Below are positions 33,370 to 41,398 of a stretch of 41,572 nt of DNA, piece after piece. Both the position numbers and the translations under genes were made by a program. Under the pieces are notes generated by a model. That model made no database searches. It had not been told where the DNA came from and saw nothing but the letters and a program-made list of their open reading frames with translations. The stretch spans positions 1-41,572 of the forward strand of contig JAWLBM010000041.1 in assembly GCA_041687675.1 (NCBI GenBank). Reading direction: 5' to 3'. Within the stretch, counting starts at the first letter, position 1. Each line of letters starts with the position of its first letter. The DNA comes from JAWLBM01 sp041687675. Its GTDB lineage: Bacteria; Pseudomonadota; Alphaproteobacteria; Rhizobiales; Pleomorphomonadaceae.

Positions 33370-33984
33370 GTGCTCGCCTTCCTGTTCGGCATCCTGGCCA
33401 CGCTCGCGGTCCTGGCCGTGGGCGCGGTGGCCGTCGCCTACTCGGGCGCCTATGAGATCGCCGCCACCGAGGACCACGCCTCGGCGGTGCGATGGGCGCT
33501 TCAAACCAACTTCCACAATGCCGTCGAGAACGGGGCGGAGGCGATTCCGGTCCCGGCGGAGATCACGCCCGCGATGCTCGCCAGCGGCGCCGCAAAGTAC
33601 AAGGAGGCCTGCCAGCACTGCCACGGCGGGCCCGGCGTGAAGCGCTCCGAATGGGCGTCGGGGATGCGGCCGCTGCCGCCGCACCTCGTCGAGGCCGCGT
33701 CCGAGTGGGAGCCGTCGGAGATCTTCGTCATCGTCAAGAACGGCGTGCGGATGACCGGCATGCCGGCCTTCGGGCCGACCCACGACGACGAGACCCTCTG
33801 GGGAGTCGCCGCCTTCGTCAGCGACCTGCCGGCGATGACCCCGGAGGAATATGCCGCGTCGGGCGGGGAAGACGCCGGCCACGGCGGACCTGGCGGCGAC
33901 GGCGGCCACGGGGGCGGCGAAGCCGGCGACGGCGCCTCGACCGGCCCCGCCCCGGCGCCGCCGGCGGCCGAACGGGCGCAGTGA
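33370..33984 (+). CDS. Membrane-anchored c-type cytochrome
   Basis: A 204-residue protein with an N-terminal hydrophobic segment (about residues 3-24) that is likely an uncleaved anchor or signal. It carries one haem site, C81-Q-H-C84-H85, and a methionine in RMTGMPAFGPTH as the probable axial ligand. The last 40 residues are rich in glycine, histidine, alanine and proline (DGGHGGG), perhaps metal-binding or flexible. The start is GTG 33370. It begins a three-gene set with the DUF305 protein 20 bases behind. Confidence 0.9.
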   Translation: MLAFLFGILATLAVLAVGAVAVAYSGAYEIAATEDHASAVRWALQTNFHNAVENGAEAIPVPAEITPAMLASGAAKYKEACQHCHGGPGVKRSEWASGMRPLPPHLVEAASEWEPSEIFVIVKNGVRMTGMPAFGPTHDDETLWGVAAFVSDLPAMTPEEYAASGGEDAGHGGPGGDGGHGGGEAGDGASTGPAPAPPAAERAQ

Positions 33985-34004
33985 GGAAGCGGGGAACATC
34001 GCCC

Positions 34005-34460
34005 ATGCACATGTCCTACTGGCGCTTCGCCGCCATGATCGCAACCTCCACGGTGGTGATGTACGCGCTCATGTACCTCAACACCTACGGCTGGGAGCAC
34101 GTCTACTGGAGCGAGACGCGGGCCTGGATGGCGCTGCTGATGGGCGCGAGCATGGCGGTGATCATGCTGTCCTTCATGCTGAACATGTACACACGCCGGG
34201 CCGTGAACCTCGCCATCTACGGCGGCGCGATCGCGGTGTTCGCGGCCTCGCTCTGGCTGGTGCGCGGTCAGGCGACCGTGGACGACGTCGACTACATGAA
34301 GGCGATGATCCCGCACCATTCCATCGCGATCATGGTCAGCGAGCGTGCGCAGATCTCCGATCCGCGCGTGCGCAAGCTGGCGGACGAGATCATCGAGGCG
34401 CAGGAGCGCGAGATCTCCGAGATGAAGTTCCTCTCCGCGGACCTGGAGGCGCGCGACTGA
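34005..34460 (+). CDS. DUF305 membrane protein
   Basis: A 151-residue protein with three transmembrane segments (about residues 7-26, 41-60 and 68-86), then a DUF305-type four-helix tail with the pattern MIPHHSIAIMVSERAQI (H104, H105), ADEIIEAQEREISEM. DUF305 domains are often found near copper- and metal-handling genes, and the histidine pair could bind metal. It lies between a cytochrome c and a lipoprotein; its stop overlaps the next start (TGATG). Confidence 0.9.
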   Translation: MHMSYWRFAAMIATSTVVMYALMYLNTYGWEHVYWSETRAWMALLMGASMAVIMLSFMLNMYTRRAVNLAIYGGAIAVFAASLWLVRGQATVDDVDYMKAMIPHHSIAIMVSERAQISDPRVRKLADEIIEAQEREISEMKFLSADLEARD

Positions 34461-34981
34461 TGACGGCCCGGCCCCGACCGCGCGACCTCGCCCTGCCCTT
34501 CGCCCTCGCCGCCCTCGTCCTCGCCGGCTGCCAGGAGTCCCCCGCGCCGGACGACGCGCCGCCGCTCGCGACGGAGGGAAGCGTCGCCCGCCTCGTGGCG
34601 GCGAAGGAGGCGATCGCCGGCGCCCACCTGCCCGCGCTCGACCTGCACACCATGAACCGCGCCGAGATCCGCAAGCTGGTCGGGCCGGCGGCGCGCTGCA
34701 CCTTCCGCTACACCGCCGCCGGCCGGCCCGTCGCCGCCCTCGCCACCACCGCCGACGGGCGGAGCGTCGGCGGCATCAAGCTCAACGGCTCCCTCGTCCG
34801 CCTCGACGCCGAGGAGGGTGACGGCCGCGCCGTGCTCGAGGCGGGCCCGATCCGGCTGACCCTTGTCGAGGGCGGTCCCGGCGAGGCCGGGGAGGACGAC
34901 CCGGCGACCGCGACGGCGATCTTCCAGGTGCGCGACCAGCTGGAGGTCGGCTACCTCGGCTACCTCGACTGCGGCGAGTGA
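34460..34981 (+). CDS. Putative lipoprotein, unknown function
   Basis: A 173-residue protein with a lipoprotein signal: basic start, hydrophobic stretch and the lipobox LVLAGC, with Cys about residue 24. I recognise no domain in the mature part. Two further cysteines (in RCTF and DCGE) could form a disulfide. Start ATG 34460 overlaps the DUF305 stop, so the two are coupled. Together with the cytochrome it may make an envelope redox or metal complex; this is inference from operon structure. Confidence 0.8.
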   Translation: MTARPRPRDLALPFALAALVLAGCQESPAPDDAPPLATEGSVARLVAAKEAIAGAHLPALDLHTMNRAEIRKLVGPAARCTFRYTAAGRPVAALATTADGRSVGGIKLNGSLVRLDAEEGDGRAVLEAGPIRLTLVEGGPGEAGEDDPATATAIFQVRDQLEVGYLGYLDCGE

Positions 34982-35153
34982 TCCTGCCGCCGGTCAGTCT
35001 GGGCGGGTCCGCTGCGGCGCGTGCGGCAACTGCTGGACGGCCCCGGACGCCCGCGATTTAATTTTTTTTACCGAATAAGAACCGGGATCGTGCCTTGCGC
35101 ATTTATCATCCCGGCGGGGCACGGAGAATGCCCGCCAGGGAGGCCAACCTGTC

Positions 35154-35342
35154 ATGCAAGCCATTGATTCCGTTGAACTGATCACCCTCCAGGAACTCGC
35201 TCGGGGGCACATGGTGCCGCCCTCCGACAAGGCGATCGTGGTCAAGCTGAGCGATGCCGGCCTGGTCCGGGGCAGCCCGGGAGACCTCAGGATCACGCCG
35301 CAAGGGCGACGGACGCTCGAACTCTGGCGGGACAGCCACTGA
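35154..35342 (+). CDS. 62-residue protein with winged-helix-like end
   Basis: A small protein with a good ribosome site agggagg (35137-35143) ten bases before the ATG. The sequence SDKAIVVKLSDAGLVRGSPG followed by DLRITPQGRRTLELW reads like the recognition helix and wing of a winged helix (L-x2-AGL...IT-x-G), so it may bind DNA. The upstream 170 bases include an AT-rich patch (35055-35070, a run of t), unusual here, which probably holds the promoter. No family assigned. Confidence 0.65.
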   Translation: MQAIDSVELITLQELARGHMVPPSDKAIVVKLSDAGLVRGSPGDLRITPQGRRTLELWRDSH

Positions 35343-35348
35343 CCCGGA

Positions 35349-35379
35349 CCGCGCCGGCCCCGCGGCGGGGCCGGCGCGG
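35349..35379. terminator. Perfect GC hairpin between convergent genes
   Basis: ccgcgccggccccg (35349-35362) pairs perfectly with cggggccggcgcgg (35366-35379) around a 3-base loop. No T-run follows on either strand. It sits between the 62-residue gene and the convergent thiamine-diphosphate enzyme gene, so a two-way, possibly Rho-assisted, end signal is likely. Confidence 0.5.
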
Positions 35380-35430
35380 CCGGGCGGCGGAGCGGAAAGG
35401 GTCAGGCGGCGGCCCGGTCGGCGGCGGCGC

Positions 35431-36975
35431 TCAGCACGCGACCTCGACCAGGAATGGCCCGTCGGCGGCAAGGCCGGCCCGCAGCGCGGCGACCACCTCG
35501 TCCGCGGTGGTCGCGCGACTCCCCTCGACGCCGTGGCCTCGCGCCAGGGACACCCAGTCCAGGGTGGGATCGACCACCTCGAACATCCGCCGGGCGTTGC
35601 CGCCGGCCGCCGCGACGCCGACGTTCTCCATCTCGCTGCGCAGGATCTGGTAGCCGCGGTTGGCGAAGATCACCACGGTGACGTCCAGCCCCTCCCGCGC
35701 CATCGTCCACAGCGACTGCAGCGTGTACATGGCCGAGCCGTCGCCGACGAGGGCCACCACCTTGCGGTCCGGGCAGGCGACGGCGGCGCCGACCGCCGTC
35801 GGCAGGCCCTGGCCGATCGCGCCGCCGGTGATGCAGAGCCAGTCGTGCGGCCGGGCGGTCTCGGTCGGGCCGGCCATGGCGCCGGAGGAGGTGATCCCCT
35901 CGTCGACCACGATCGCGTTCTCCGGCAGGAGGGCGGCGAGGGCGGCGCCGACCCTGTCGAGGCTCATCGGCCCGGTGGGAAGGTCCGGAAGGGCCAGCGC
36001 ATAGCGCTCCGGGTCCGGGGCCGCCGGCGCATCCAGTTCGTCCGCGAGGGCTCGGAGCGTCCAGGCATAGTCCATCCCGGGGCCGCAGAGGTCCAGGATA
36101 TGGCAGTCGACCGGCTCCGGGACGCTCGGCTTGCCGGGATAGGCGAAGAAGCTGGTCGGGCGCTCGGCGCCGCACAGCACGATGGAGCGGGTGTCGGCCA
36201 GGAGCGCGACGTTGCGGTCGACCGGGTAGGCGAGCCGGGGGATCCTCGCCGCGCCGGCGCCCCGGGCGATCCGCGCCACGAAATACGGGGCGACCAGCCG
36301 GCAGCCGCTGCGCCGCGCGATCCGCCCGGCGAGGAAGCTGAGCTCGCCGTAGAGCGCCTCGCCATCGACCATCAGCGCCGCGCCGGGCGAGCGGAGGACC
36401 CGGGCCGCGGCGACGACGGCCGCGACGGCCGGGCGGCGCAGCGGTGGCGGCGGCCGAACCTCGGCCGGGCCGCCGGCCTCCTCCCAGGCGGTGTTCGCCG
36501 GCAGGATCAGCGTCGCGATGCGGCCGCCGCCGGCGCGCGCCGCCCGGACCGCATCGGCGCCGTCGGCGGCGACCGAGGACGCGTCGGCCGAGGACCGCAC
36601 GAAGTGCGAGACGGTCCTCGCCACGCCGGCGGTGTCGCCGCGCAGCGGGCTCTCGTAGGCGAGGTGCCAGGTCGCGTGGTCGCCCATGATGGCGAGGACC
36701 CCGCTGCGGGCCTTGCGGGCGTTGTGGAGGTTGGCGAGGCCATTGGCGTAGCCCGGCGCCAGATGGAGGAGGCTGACGGCCACCTCGCGCGTCATGCGGA
36801 AGTAGGCGTCCGCCGCGCCGGTCGCCACGCCCTCGAACAGGCAGAGCAGGCAGCGCATCTCCGGGTGCCGGTCGAGCGCGGCGACGAAGTGCATCTCGGA
36901 GGTCCCGGGATTGGCGAAGCAAACGTTGACGCCCGCCCCCAGCAGCGTCCCGACGAGTGCCTCCGCTCCGTTCAT
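35431..36975 (-). CDS. Thiamine-diphosphate-dependent enzyme, acetolactate synthase-like
   Basis: A 514-residue protein of the ThDP decarboxylase/acetolactate synthase fold. The N-terminal PYR domain has the catalytic glutamate in LFEGVATGAADAYFRM, and the C-terminal PP domain has the ThDP/Mg motif GDGSAMYTLQSLWT through to IFANRGY. The sequence FANPGTSEMHFVAALD near the N-terminus is typical of the benzoylformate decarboxylase/ALS-like branch. No regulatory subunit (ilvH) is adjacent, so it need not make branched-chain amino acids; a keto-acid decarboxylase or carboligase is possible. Its start region faces a 290-base gap with the lipoprotein. Confidence 0.9.
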   Translation of the reverse strand: MNGAEALVGTLLGAGVNVCFANPGTSEMHFVAALDRHPEMRCLLCLFEGVATGAADAYFRMTREVAVSLLHLAPGYANGLANLHNARKARSGVLAIMGDHATWHLAYESPLRGDTAGVARTVSHFVRSSADASSVAADGADAVRAARAGGGRIATLILPANTAWEEAGGPAEVRPPPPLRRPAVAAVVAAARVLRSPGAALMVDGEALYGELSFLAGRIARRSGCRLVAPYFVARIARGAGAARIPRLAYPVDRNVALLADTRSIVLCGAERPTSFFAYPGKPSVPEPVDCHILDLCGPGMDYAWTLRALADELDAPAAPDPERYALALPDLPTGPMSLDRVGAALAALLPENAIVVDEGITSSGAMAGPTETARPHDWLCITGGAIGQGLPTAVGAAVACPDRKVVALVGDGSAMYTLQSLWTMAREGLDVTVVIFANRGYQILRSEMENVGVAAAGGNARRMFEVVDPTLDWVSLARGHGVEGSRATTADEVVAALRAGLAADGPFLVEVAC

Positions 36976-37231
36976 CGTGGCTCCTTCCCCGCCGCCTGCG
37001 CGAACGCGGCGGCGAGCCCGGCTTCAGTGGCAAGCATCCCCCCGCGGCGCCGGATCGAACGCGTCGGGGCTTTCCGATCGCCGGCCCGGGCGATTCCGTC
37101 CACGACTATAGGTCGCCTTCGGCGGGGACGAAACTGATCGGCACCGCTACGCCCGGTCATGGCCGAAAGGCGGAAGCACCGGCAGGATCTTTAACCATAG
37201 CTTGCATGCTCACAGGTTTAGCAACTATTTG

Positions 37232-37266
37232 TTGAACCGGTCCGGCCTAAAGGAGATCCGGTTCAA
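37232..37266. promoter_or_regulatory. Inverted repeat flanking a ribosome binding site
   Basis: ttgaaccgg (37232-37240) and ccggttcaa (37258-37266) are perfect 9-bp arms with a 17-base spacer that contains aaaggag (37250-37256). The right arm ends on the A of the ATG at 37266. A possible promoter (TTGCAT 37202-37207, TATTTG 37226-37231) lies directly before it. It could be an RNA hairpin exposing the ribosome site in its loop, or an operator over the start site. Confidence 0.55.
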
Positions 37267-37718
37267 TGTGGGATGGAAACATGTACAAAAACATACCCTT
37301 GGTCGCCCTGTGTGCCTCGCTGGCCGTTGCCGGCTGCGCATCGCGCCCGTCCAGCGTCGGTGCCTCCTATGTCTCTCCGCTGCTCTACCAGCCGCTGAGC
37401 TGCGAACAGCTGTCCATGGAGGCTCAGCGCGTGTCTGCCCGGGCAGCCGAGGCATCCGGCGCCCAGAGCCAGGAGGCCACCCGAGATGCGGTGATGACGG
37501 GAGTGGCGCTGGTGCTGTTCTGGCCGGCCGCCTTCGCGGTCGGCGGGGACGGCCGCACGGCAGCCGAACTCGCGCGGCTGAAGGGCGAAATGGATGCCAT
37601 CGAGCAGGCGTCGATCCAGAAGAACTGCGGGATCGTGTTCCAGCGCGAAGCTCCGCCGCCGAAGTCGTCGACGCCGGCCCGCAGCGACCCCGCGTCGGAC
37701 ACGAATCGGACCTGGTGA
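37266..37718 (+). CDS. Small conserved lipoprotein
   Basis: A 150-residue lipoprotein: hydrophobic signal and lipobox AVAGC, then ASYVSPLLYQPLSCEQL, a segment AVMTGVALVLFWPAAFAVGG and RLKGEMDAIEQASIQKNCGI. I know this pattern from memory as a widespread small lipoprotein in proteobacteria with no proven function. ATG 37266 has aaaggag at a good distance; ATG 37281 (MYKNIPL) gives a more classical signal but a weak ribosome site. The hydrophobic segment about residues 78-94 may insert in a membrane. Two cysteines besides the lipobox. Confidence 0.8.
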   Translation: MWDGNMYKNIPLVALCASLAVAGCASRPSSVGASYVSPLLYQPLSCEQLSMEAQRVSARAAEASGAQSQEATRDAVMTGVALVLFWPAAFAVGGDGRTAAELARLKGEMDAIEQASIQKNCGIVFQREAPPPKSSTPARSDPASDTNRTW

Positions 37719-38002
37719 CCGCCGGCCCCGGCTTGTGGCGACGGTGGAGCGGCGGGGCGATCACCCCGTCCGCTCGCCACCGGCGTCAATGGCGCCACGG
37801 CCTCCCGCCGGGCGGGAAGCGGAGGCACAGGCAAACCCGATGGATAGGATTGTACACTGCCCGGACTTGAAGCGGGGACCTTCGGAGCCACAACGCATCA
37901 AAAGTATATTTCGGGTGATATCCCGATGTTCCCAGAATTATACAATTCCGCTTGAGGAGACGTGATCGTCGAAGGCGCGACCCTGAGCACACTGCCAATT
38001 CG
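37719..38002. other. Spacer between lipoprotein and TonB-like gene
   Basis: 284 bases with no gene I can support. AT content is higher from 37840 on. A short hairpin tcggg-N6-cccga lies at 37911-37926. A tRNA T-arm-like stretch on the minus strand at about 37862-37885 is not a functional tRNA. Confidence 0.5.
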
Positions 38003-40354
38003 CTATTCTCTCTTCGGTACACTCGCTTTTTCCTGCGAGGACTGGGCCGGTTCGGTCCGTACGAACAGATGCACGTATTCCGCAACGGCATCTGGATGAC
38101 GCTGCCTCACGTCCAAGAGAGCCTTGGACATCGCCGTCAGGTACTCGTCTATCGGCTCGGCAGGGGGCCGCCCCTCCAGGCCGAGTGGGTGCGTGCTAGC
38201 CAGCCCGAGAACCCAGTCTAGGCCGAACGGCGGTGTGATTACGCCACCACGGCCGATCCCATCGCGGCCGCCGATCTGCACCCATTCATTTCTAGGAAAA
38301 AAGTTGCTTGCGGGCTTCGTTGTATCCGATACCAAATGCGCAACATCTCCAGAATGCGTGAAGTAGTCCACGTAGATGAAGCTGTCGAATTCGGGTGTCA
38401 GCAGTCCCATGCGGAAGGTATCTCCCTCCCGGAACGTGGGAGTGCCAACGTCGGCTGCGGCAATCTCTCTCTGCATTGGCGATAGTCGCGCGCCACTCTG
38501 CTGCACGCGGCTTAGAACCGAACAGAATGGCTCCGGTATGATGGTCACACCGGCAGTGTCTACGGTGGCCTCTTCAGCCAATGGGACGAGGGAATTTACG
38601 ATCGCAACGAAGTCGGTTTCGGAGTCTGCGAACCCTGCGAGGACATACTCCTCGGCTCTGCTGTCGAATGCGACGGAGATCGCGGCGCACCTCAAGGCGG
38701 CGATCTGCTCATTGAAGAGGGTTGCGAAATCTATCGGTCGAGTCACAGGGCCGGAGAAGGCGACCGGAGGCAGCGCGGCTGCCGCCTCACCGGGCGTCGA
38801 GGGCGGTGCGAATGCCAGGTCCCGTTCACCGGGACGAACCGGGAAAAGGGCCGCAGGGTTGTTGAATTTCGAGGGCGGCGCTCCGGCTGCGGCCGGCGCG
38901 GCGACGCGTTTGGCAAAGGAGAGGGGTTCCCGGGACCCGGGTGTGCCGGTCAGGCCGTCCTGGTCCCTGTCCGATCCGGCGGCGACGGGCTCCAGGCGAT
39001 GACGCATGGTCTGGGCCGACACAGGCGCGGACCCGGCGGTATCGGCTTGCGAGATCGGCACCTGATCGATCGGATCATTCGCAACGGCGACCCGGTCCCC
39101 AAGCTGCAGCGGAACCCGGCGAATTGGCGACGGGGCCCCTACCGGCAGCACGGTCACCCTCTGGCCGGTCTCGGGAGCCACGGGTTCCGGGCTCTCCGTC
39201 TGAACCGGGTTGGGCTGTGGCACCAAGGGGACCACGGCCGTCACGGGTTTCTCGGCCGCGGGCTCCACCATGGCCATCTCCGATGCTGCCGGCAGGGCGG
39301 GAGCAGGGCCAACCGGTCGAAGACGGTTGGGCCGCGGCAGGTCAGGTGCGGTCGGTCCTGGTTCGGCCGTCACCGGCGCCACGACAGGAGGCCGGACCTG
39401 GCCGAGCGGCTCAAGTGGCGCGGGTACGGGCTCCACCATGGCCATGTCCGATGCTGCCGGCAGGGCGGGGGCAGGGCCAACCTGTCGAAGACGGTCGGGC
39501 CGCGGCAGGTCAGGTGCGGTCGATCCTGGTTCGGCCGCCACCGGCGCCATGACCGGAGGCCGGACCTGGCCGAGCGGCTCCAGTGCCGCGGCCGCGGCGG
39601 GAGCAGGGCCAACCGGTCGAAGACGGTCGGGCTGCCGCAGGTCAGGTGCGGTCGGTCGTGGTTCGGCCGCCACCGGCGCCACGGCCAGAGGCCGGACCTG
39701 GCCGAGCGGCGCCGGTGCCGCGGGTGCGGGCTGCACCATGGCCAGGTCCGATGCTGCCGGCAGGGCGGGAGCAGGACCAACCGGTCGAAGACGGTCGGGC
39801 CGCGGCAGGTCAGGTGCGGTCGGTCGTGGTTCGGCCGCCACAGGTACAGCAGCCGGAGGCCGAAGCTCCGCCAAGGCAATGTCCGGCGGTGCCGGCAGGG
39901 TGGGGCTGGGAGCAACCGGTGGAAGCCGGTCCGGCAGCAGGAACTCGGGAGAAATCGGTCGCGGTTCCTGCGGCACCGGCACCACGGACGGAGGCCGAAC
40001 CGCGCTGAGCGGCGACACCGGCGGCACGGGAGCCACAGGTTGCATGTCCTCGGTAGCCGCGGCAGAGGGCATCACCGGATCGATGGCTTGCAGGTTCGAA
40101 CGCTTCATCGCGAACTGGGGCTCAGGCTCCTTTTCGATGATCACGACTTCCACAGCCTCGGGCAGAGAGACTTCCGGCAGCGTGCGCGTCATGTGGTCCA
40201 ACGACGCAGCGAAAATCAATCCATGAACGATACCCGATACGGTGACAATCGCGATGAACAGCATTCGCCCCTCGCGATCCGGCGAACCGGTATCGCGGGC
40301 GCGGGGCGCCATGGCCGCGCCGACTTCCACCGACGTCTTCTGCAGCGTGGACAT
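38003..40354 (-). CDS. TonB-like membrane-anchored proline-repeat protein with DUF4384-like C-terminus
   Basis: A 783-residue protein. A short cytoplasmic N-terminus (about 30 residues) leads into one transmembrane helix (LFIAIVTVSGIVHGLIFAAS, residues about 32-52). A very long Pro/Ala-rich periplasmic region (about 60-490) follows, with five 44-56-residue repeats (about 115-371). A globular C-terminus (about 535-760) follows, with FATLFNEQIAALRCAAISVA and a DUF4384-like part: FREGDTFRMGLL, FIYVDYFT and WVLGLASTHPLGL. The layout resembles TonB (anchor, proline arm, terminal domain), but the end is not a TonB_C fold. No ExbB/ExbD genes are in the window. ATG 40354 is preferred over TTG 40369. 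Divergent from the secreted four-Cys protein. Confidence 0.75.
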   Translation of the reverse strand: MSTLQKTSVEVGAAMAPRARDTGSPDREGRMLFIAIVTVSGIVHGLIFAASLDHMTRTLPEVSLPEAVEVVIIEKEPEPQFAMKRSNLQAIDPVMPSAAATEDMQPVAPVPPVSPLSAVRPPSVVPVPQEPRPISPEFLLPDRLPPVAPSPTLPAPPDIALAELRPPAAVPVAAEPRPTAPDLPRPDRLRPVGPAPALPAASDLAMVQPAPAAPAPLGQVRPLAVAPVAAEPRPTAPDLRQPDRLRPVGPAPAAAAALEPLGQVRPPVMAPVAAEPGSTAPDLPRPDRLRQVGPAPALPAASDMAMVEPVPAPLEPLGQVRPPVVAPVTAEPGPTAPDLPRPNRLRPVGPAPALPAASEMAMVEPAAEKPVTAVVPLVPQPNPVQTESPEPVAPETGQRVTVLPVGAPSPIRRVPLQLGDRVAVANDPIDQVPISQADTAGSAPVSAQTMRHRLEPVAAGSDRDQDGLTGTPGSREPLSFAKRVAAPAAAGAPPSKFNNPAALFPVRPGERDLAFAPPSTPGEAAAALPPVAFSGPVTRPIDFATLFNEQIAALRCAAISVAFDSRAEEYVLAGFADSETDFVAIVNSLVPLAEEATVDTAGVTIIPEPFCSVLSRVQQSGARLSPMQREIAAADVGTPTFREGDTFRMGLLTPEFDSFIYVDYFTHSGDVAHLVSDTTKPASNFFPRNEWVQIGGRDGIGRGGVITPPFGLDWVLGLASTHPLGLEGRPPAEPIDEYLTAMSKALLDVRQRHPDAVAEYVHLFVRTEPAQSSQEKASVPKRE
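39283..40010 (-). repeat. Five in-frame tandem repeats of 132-168 bp
   Basis: Copies of the block reading gagcagggccaaccggtcga (plus strand) begin at 39301, 39469, 39601 and 39769, with a diverged copy near 39904. Spacings are 168, 132, 168 and 135 bp, all multiples of three. Each encodes a PDLPRPDRLRPVGPAPALP-like unit with VRPP..APV.AEP. The 132-bp units lack a MAMVEP-type segment. Confidence 0.9.
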
Positions 40355-40437
40355 CCGAACCGCTCGCAAAAAAGCTCGCTGGGTGGCAAACTAGGTCGGA
40401 TCCCAGGCATTGGAAACCACAGATCCAGGACGACCGC

Positions 40438-40881
40438 ATGAGTTACCGTCTGGTTGCATCGGCTCTTGCAGCGACAGTTCTGGCGCCATGCGTCGCTTTC
40501 GGGCAACCAGCCGCGGACCCACCGCCCAAGGCGGGACTGATCGAGCTCGAACTGAATAAGATCGAGCAAAATCAGGGTGCGTGCCGTGCCTATTTCGTGG
40601 TCGAGAACGGGACCGAAGAGACCATCAAGGATCTAAGCCTCGATGTCTTCGTGTTCGACCGCACGGAGGTGATCGCTCAACGCGTCGGTCTGAGCTTCAA
40701 CGACATTCGCCCAAATCGGCGAAAAGTCGTGCTGTTCGACCTGACCGGCTCCTGTGAGGACGTAGGGGAGCTGCTGGTGAATGACATTCTGACCTGCGAT
40801 ATCGATACAGGTGAGCAGCTTATTGATTGCGATCAGGCCGTCGCGACCAGAAGCCGCGCGTCAATCGAGTTCGTGTTCTAG
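40438..40881 (+). CDS. Secreted protein with four cysteines, unknown function
   Basis: A 147-residue protein with a Sec-type signal peptide ending near AFGQ (about residue 23). The mature part opens LIELELNKIEQNQGACRAYF and contains FDLTGSCEDVG, NDILTCDID and LIDCDQ, giving four cysteines that may form two disulfides. The fold is possibly an immunoglobulin-like beta sandwich (VVENGTEETIKDLSLDVFVFD). From memory, proteins of this kind occur beside TolQ/ExbB-type genes in other alphaproteobacteria, but I cannot verify this. It is divergent from the TonB-like gene, 83 bases apart, so they may share control and act together in the periplasm. Confidence 0.75.
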   Translation: MSYRLVASALAATVLAPCVAFGQPAADPPPKAGLIELELNKIEQNQGACRAYFVVENGTEETIKDLSLDVFVFDRTEVIAQRVGLSFNDIRPNRRKVVLFDLTGSCEDVGELLVNDILTCDIDTGEQLIDCDQAVATRSRASIEFVF

Positions 40882-40885
40882 ACTA

Positions 40886-41353
40886 ATGGACCGGGTGACC
40901 CGCTCGGACGTCCTCCGGCTGCACCAAAAGATCAGGGAGGACCGGCCCGTCTCGGCCAACCGGCTGCTGCAGATGATCGGCAGCATGTGGAGCTACGCCG
41001 CCGAGTGCGAGGTGATCAAGGAGGGCGTCAATCCCGCGCGCGGCATCACCCGCAACCGCGAGCAAAAGTCCGAGCGCTACCTGACTGGAGAGGAACTGCG
41101 GCGCCTGGGCGCCGCCCTGCGCGAGGCCGAGACGGTCGGCATCCCCTGGGAGCCGGATCCGCGCCGCAAGGTCAAGCACGCGCCGAAGCCCGAGAACCGC
41201 CGGGTCACCTTCGGCCCGCACGCCGTCGGCGCCTTGCGGGGGCGCGCCTACGGGAGGTTCTGAATGCCCGCTGGTCGGAATACGACGCCGGACCGCGGCT
41301 GCCTCTTCCTGCCGGACTCCAAGACCGGGCGTAAGACCATCGTACCGCCGTAG
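40886..41353 (+). pseudogene. Tyrosine integrase fragment, truncated and frameshifted
   Basis: The segment from ATG 40886 reads TRSDVLRLHQKIR, then SANRLLQMIGSMWSYAAECE and VNPARGITRNREQKSERYLT, the core-binding domain of a phage-type tyrosine recombinase. The N-terminal arm-binding domain (about 100 residues) is missing. At about 41220-41260 the reading shifts: GARLREVLNARWSEYD, which carries the catalytic-arginine region, is in the +2 frame, while RGCLFLPDSKTGRKTIVPP is in a third frame and ends in a stop at 41351-41353. The H-x-x-R and Tyr parts are not seen. It cannot make an active enzyme and is a relic of an integrated element. Confidence 0.75.
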
Positions 41354-41398
41354 CGCCGACAAATCCATGCCTTCATCATCTCGGGTGGACTGGTGGCC

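Noticed and set aside
37855..37910. A tRNA T-arm-like stretch on the minus strand (cttcaagtc with partly pairing flanks), considered as an attachment site for the integrase.
   Set aside because: No acceptor stem, D-arm or CCA end; the stem has a mismatch; no second copy near the integrase relic was found.
39283..40010. Regularly spaced repeats that could suggest a CRISPR array.
   Set aside because: Units are 132-168 bp, in frame with a proline-rich protein, and have no unique spacers.
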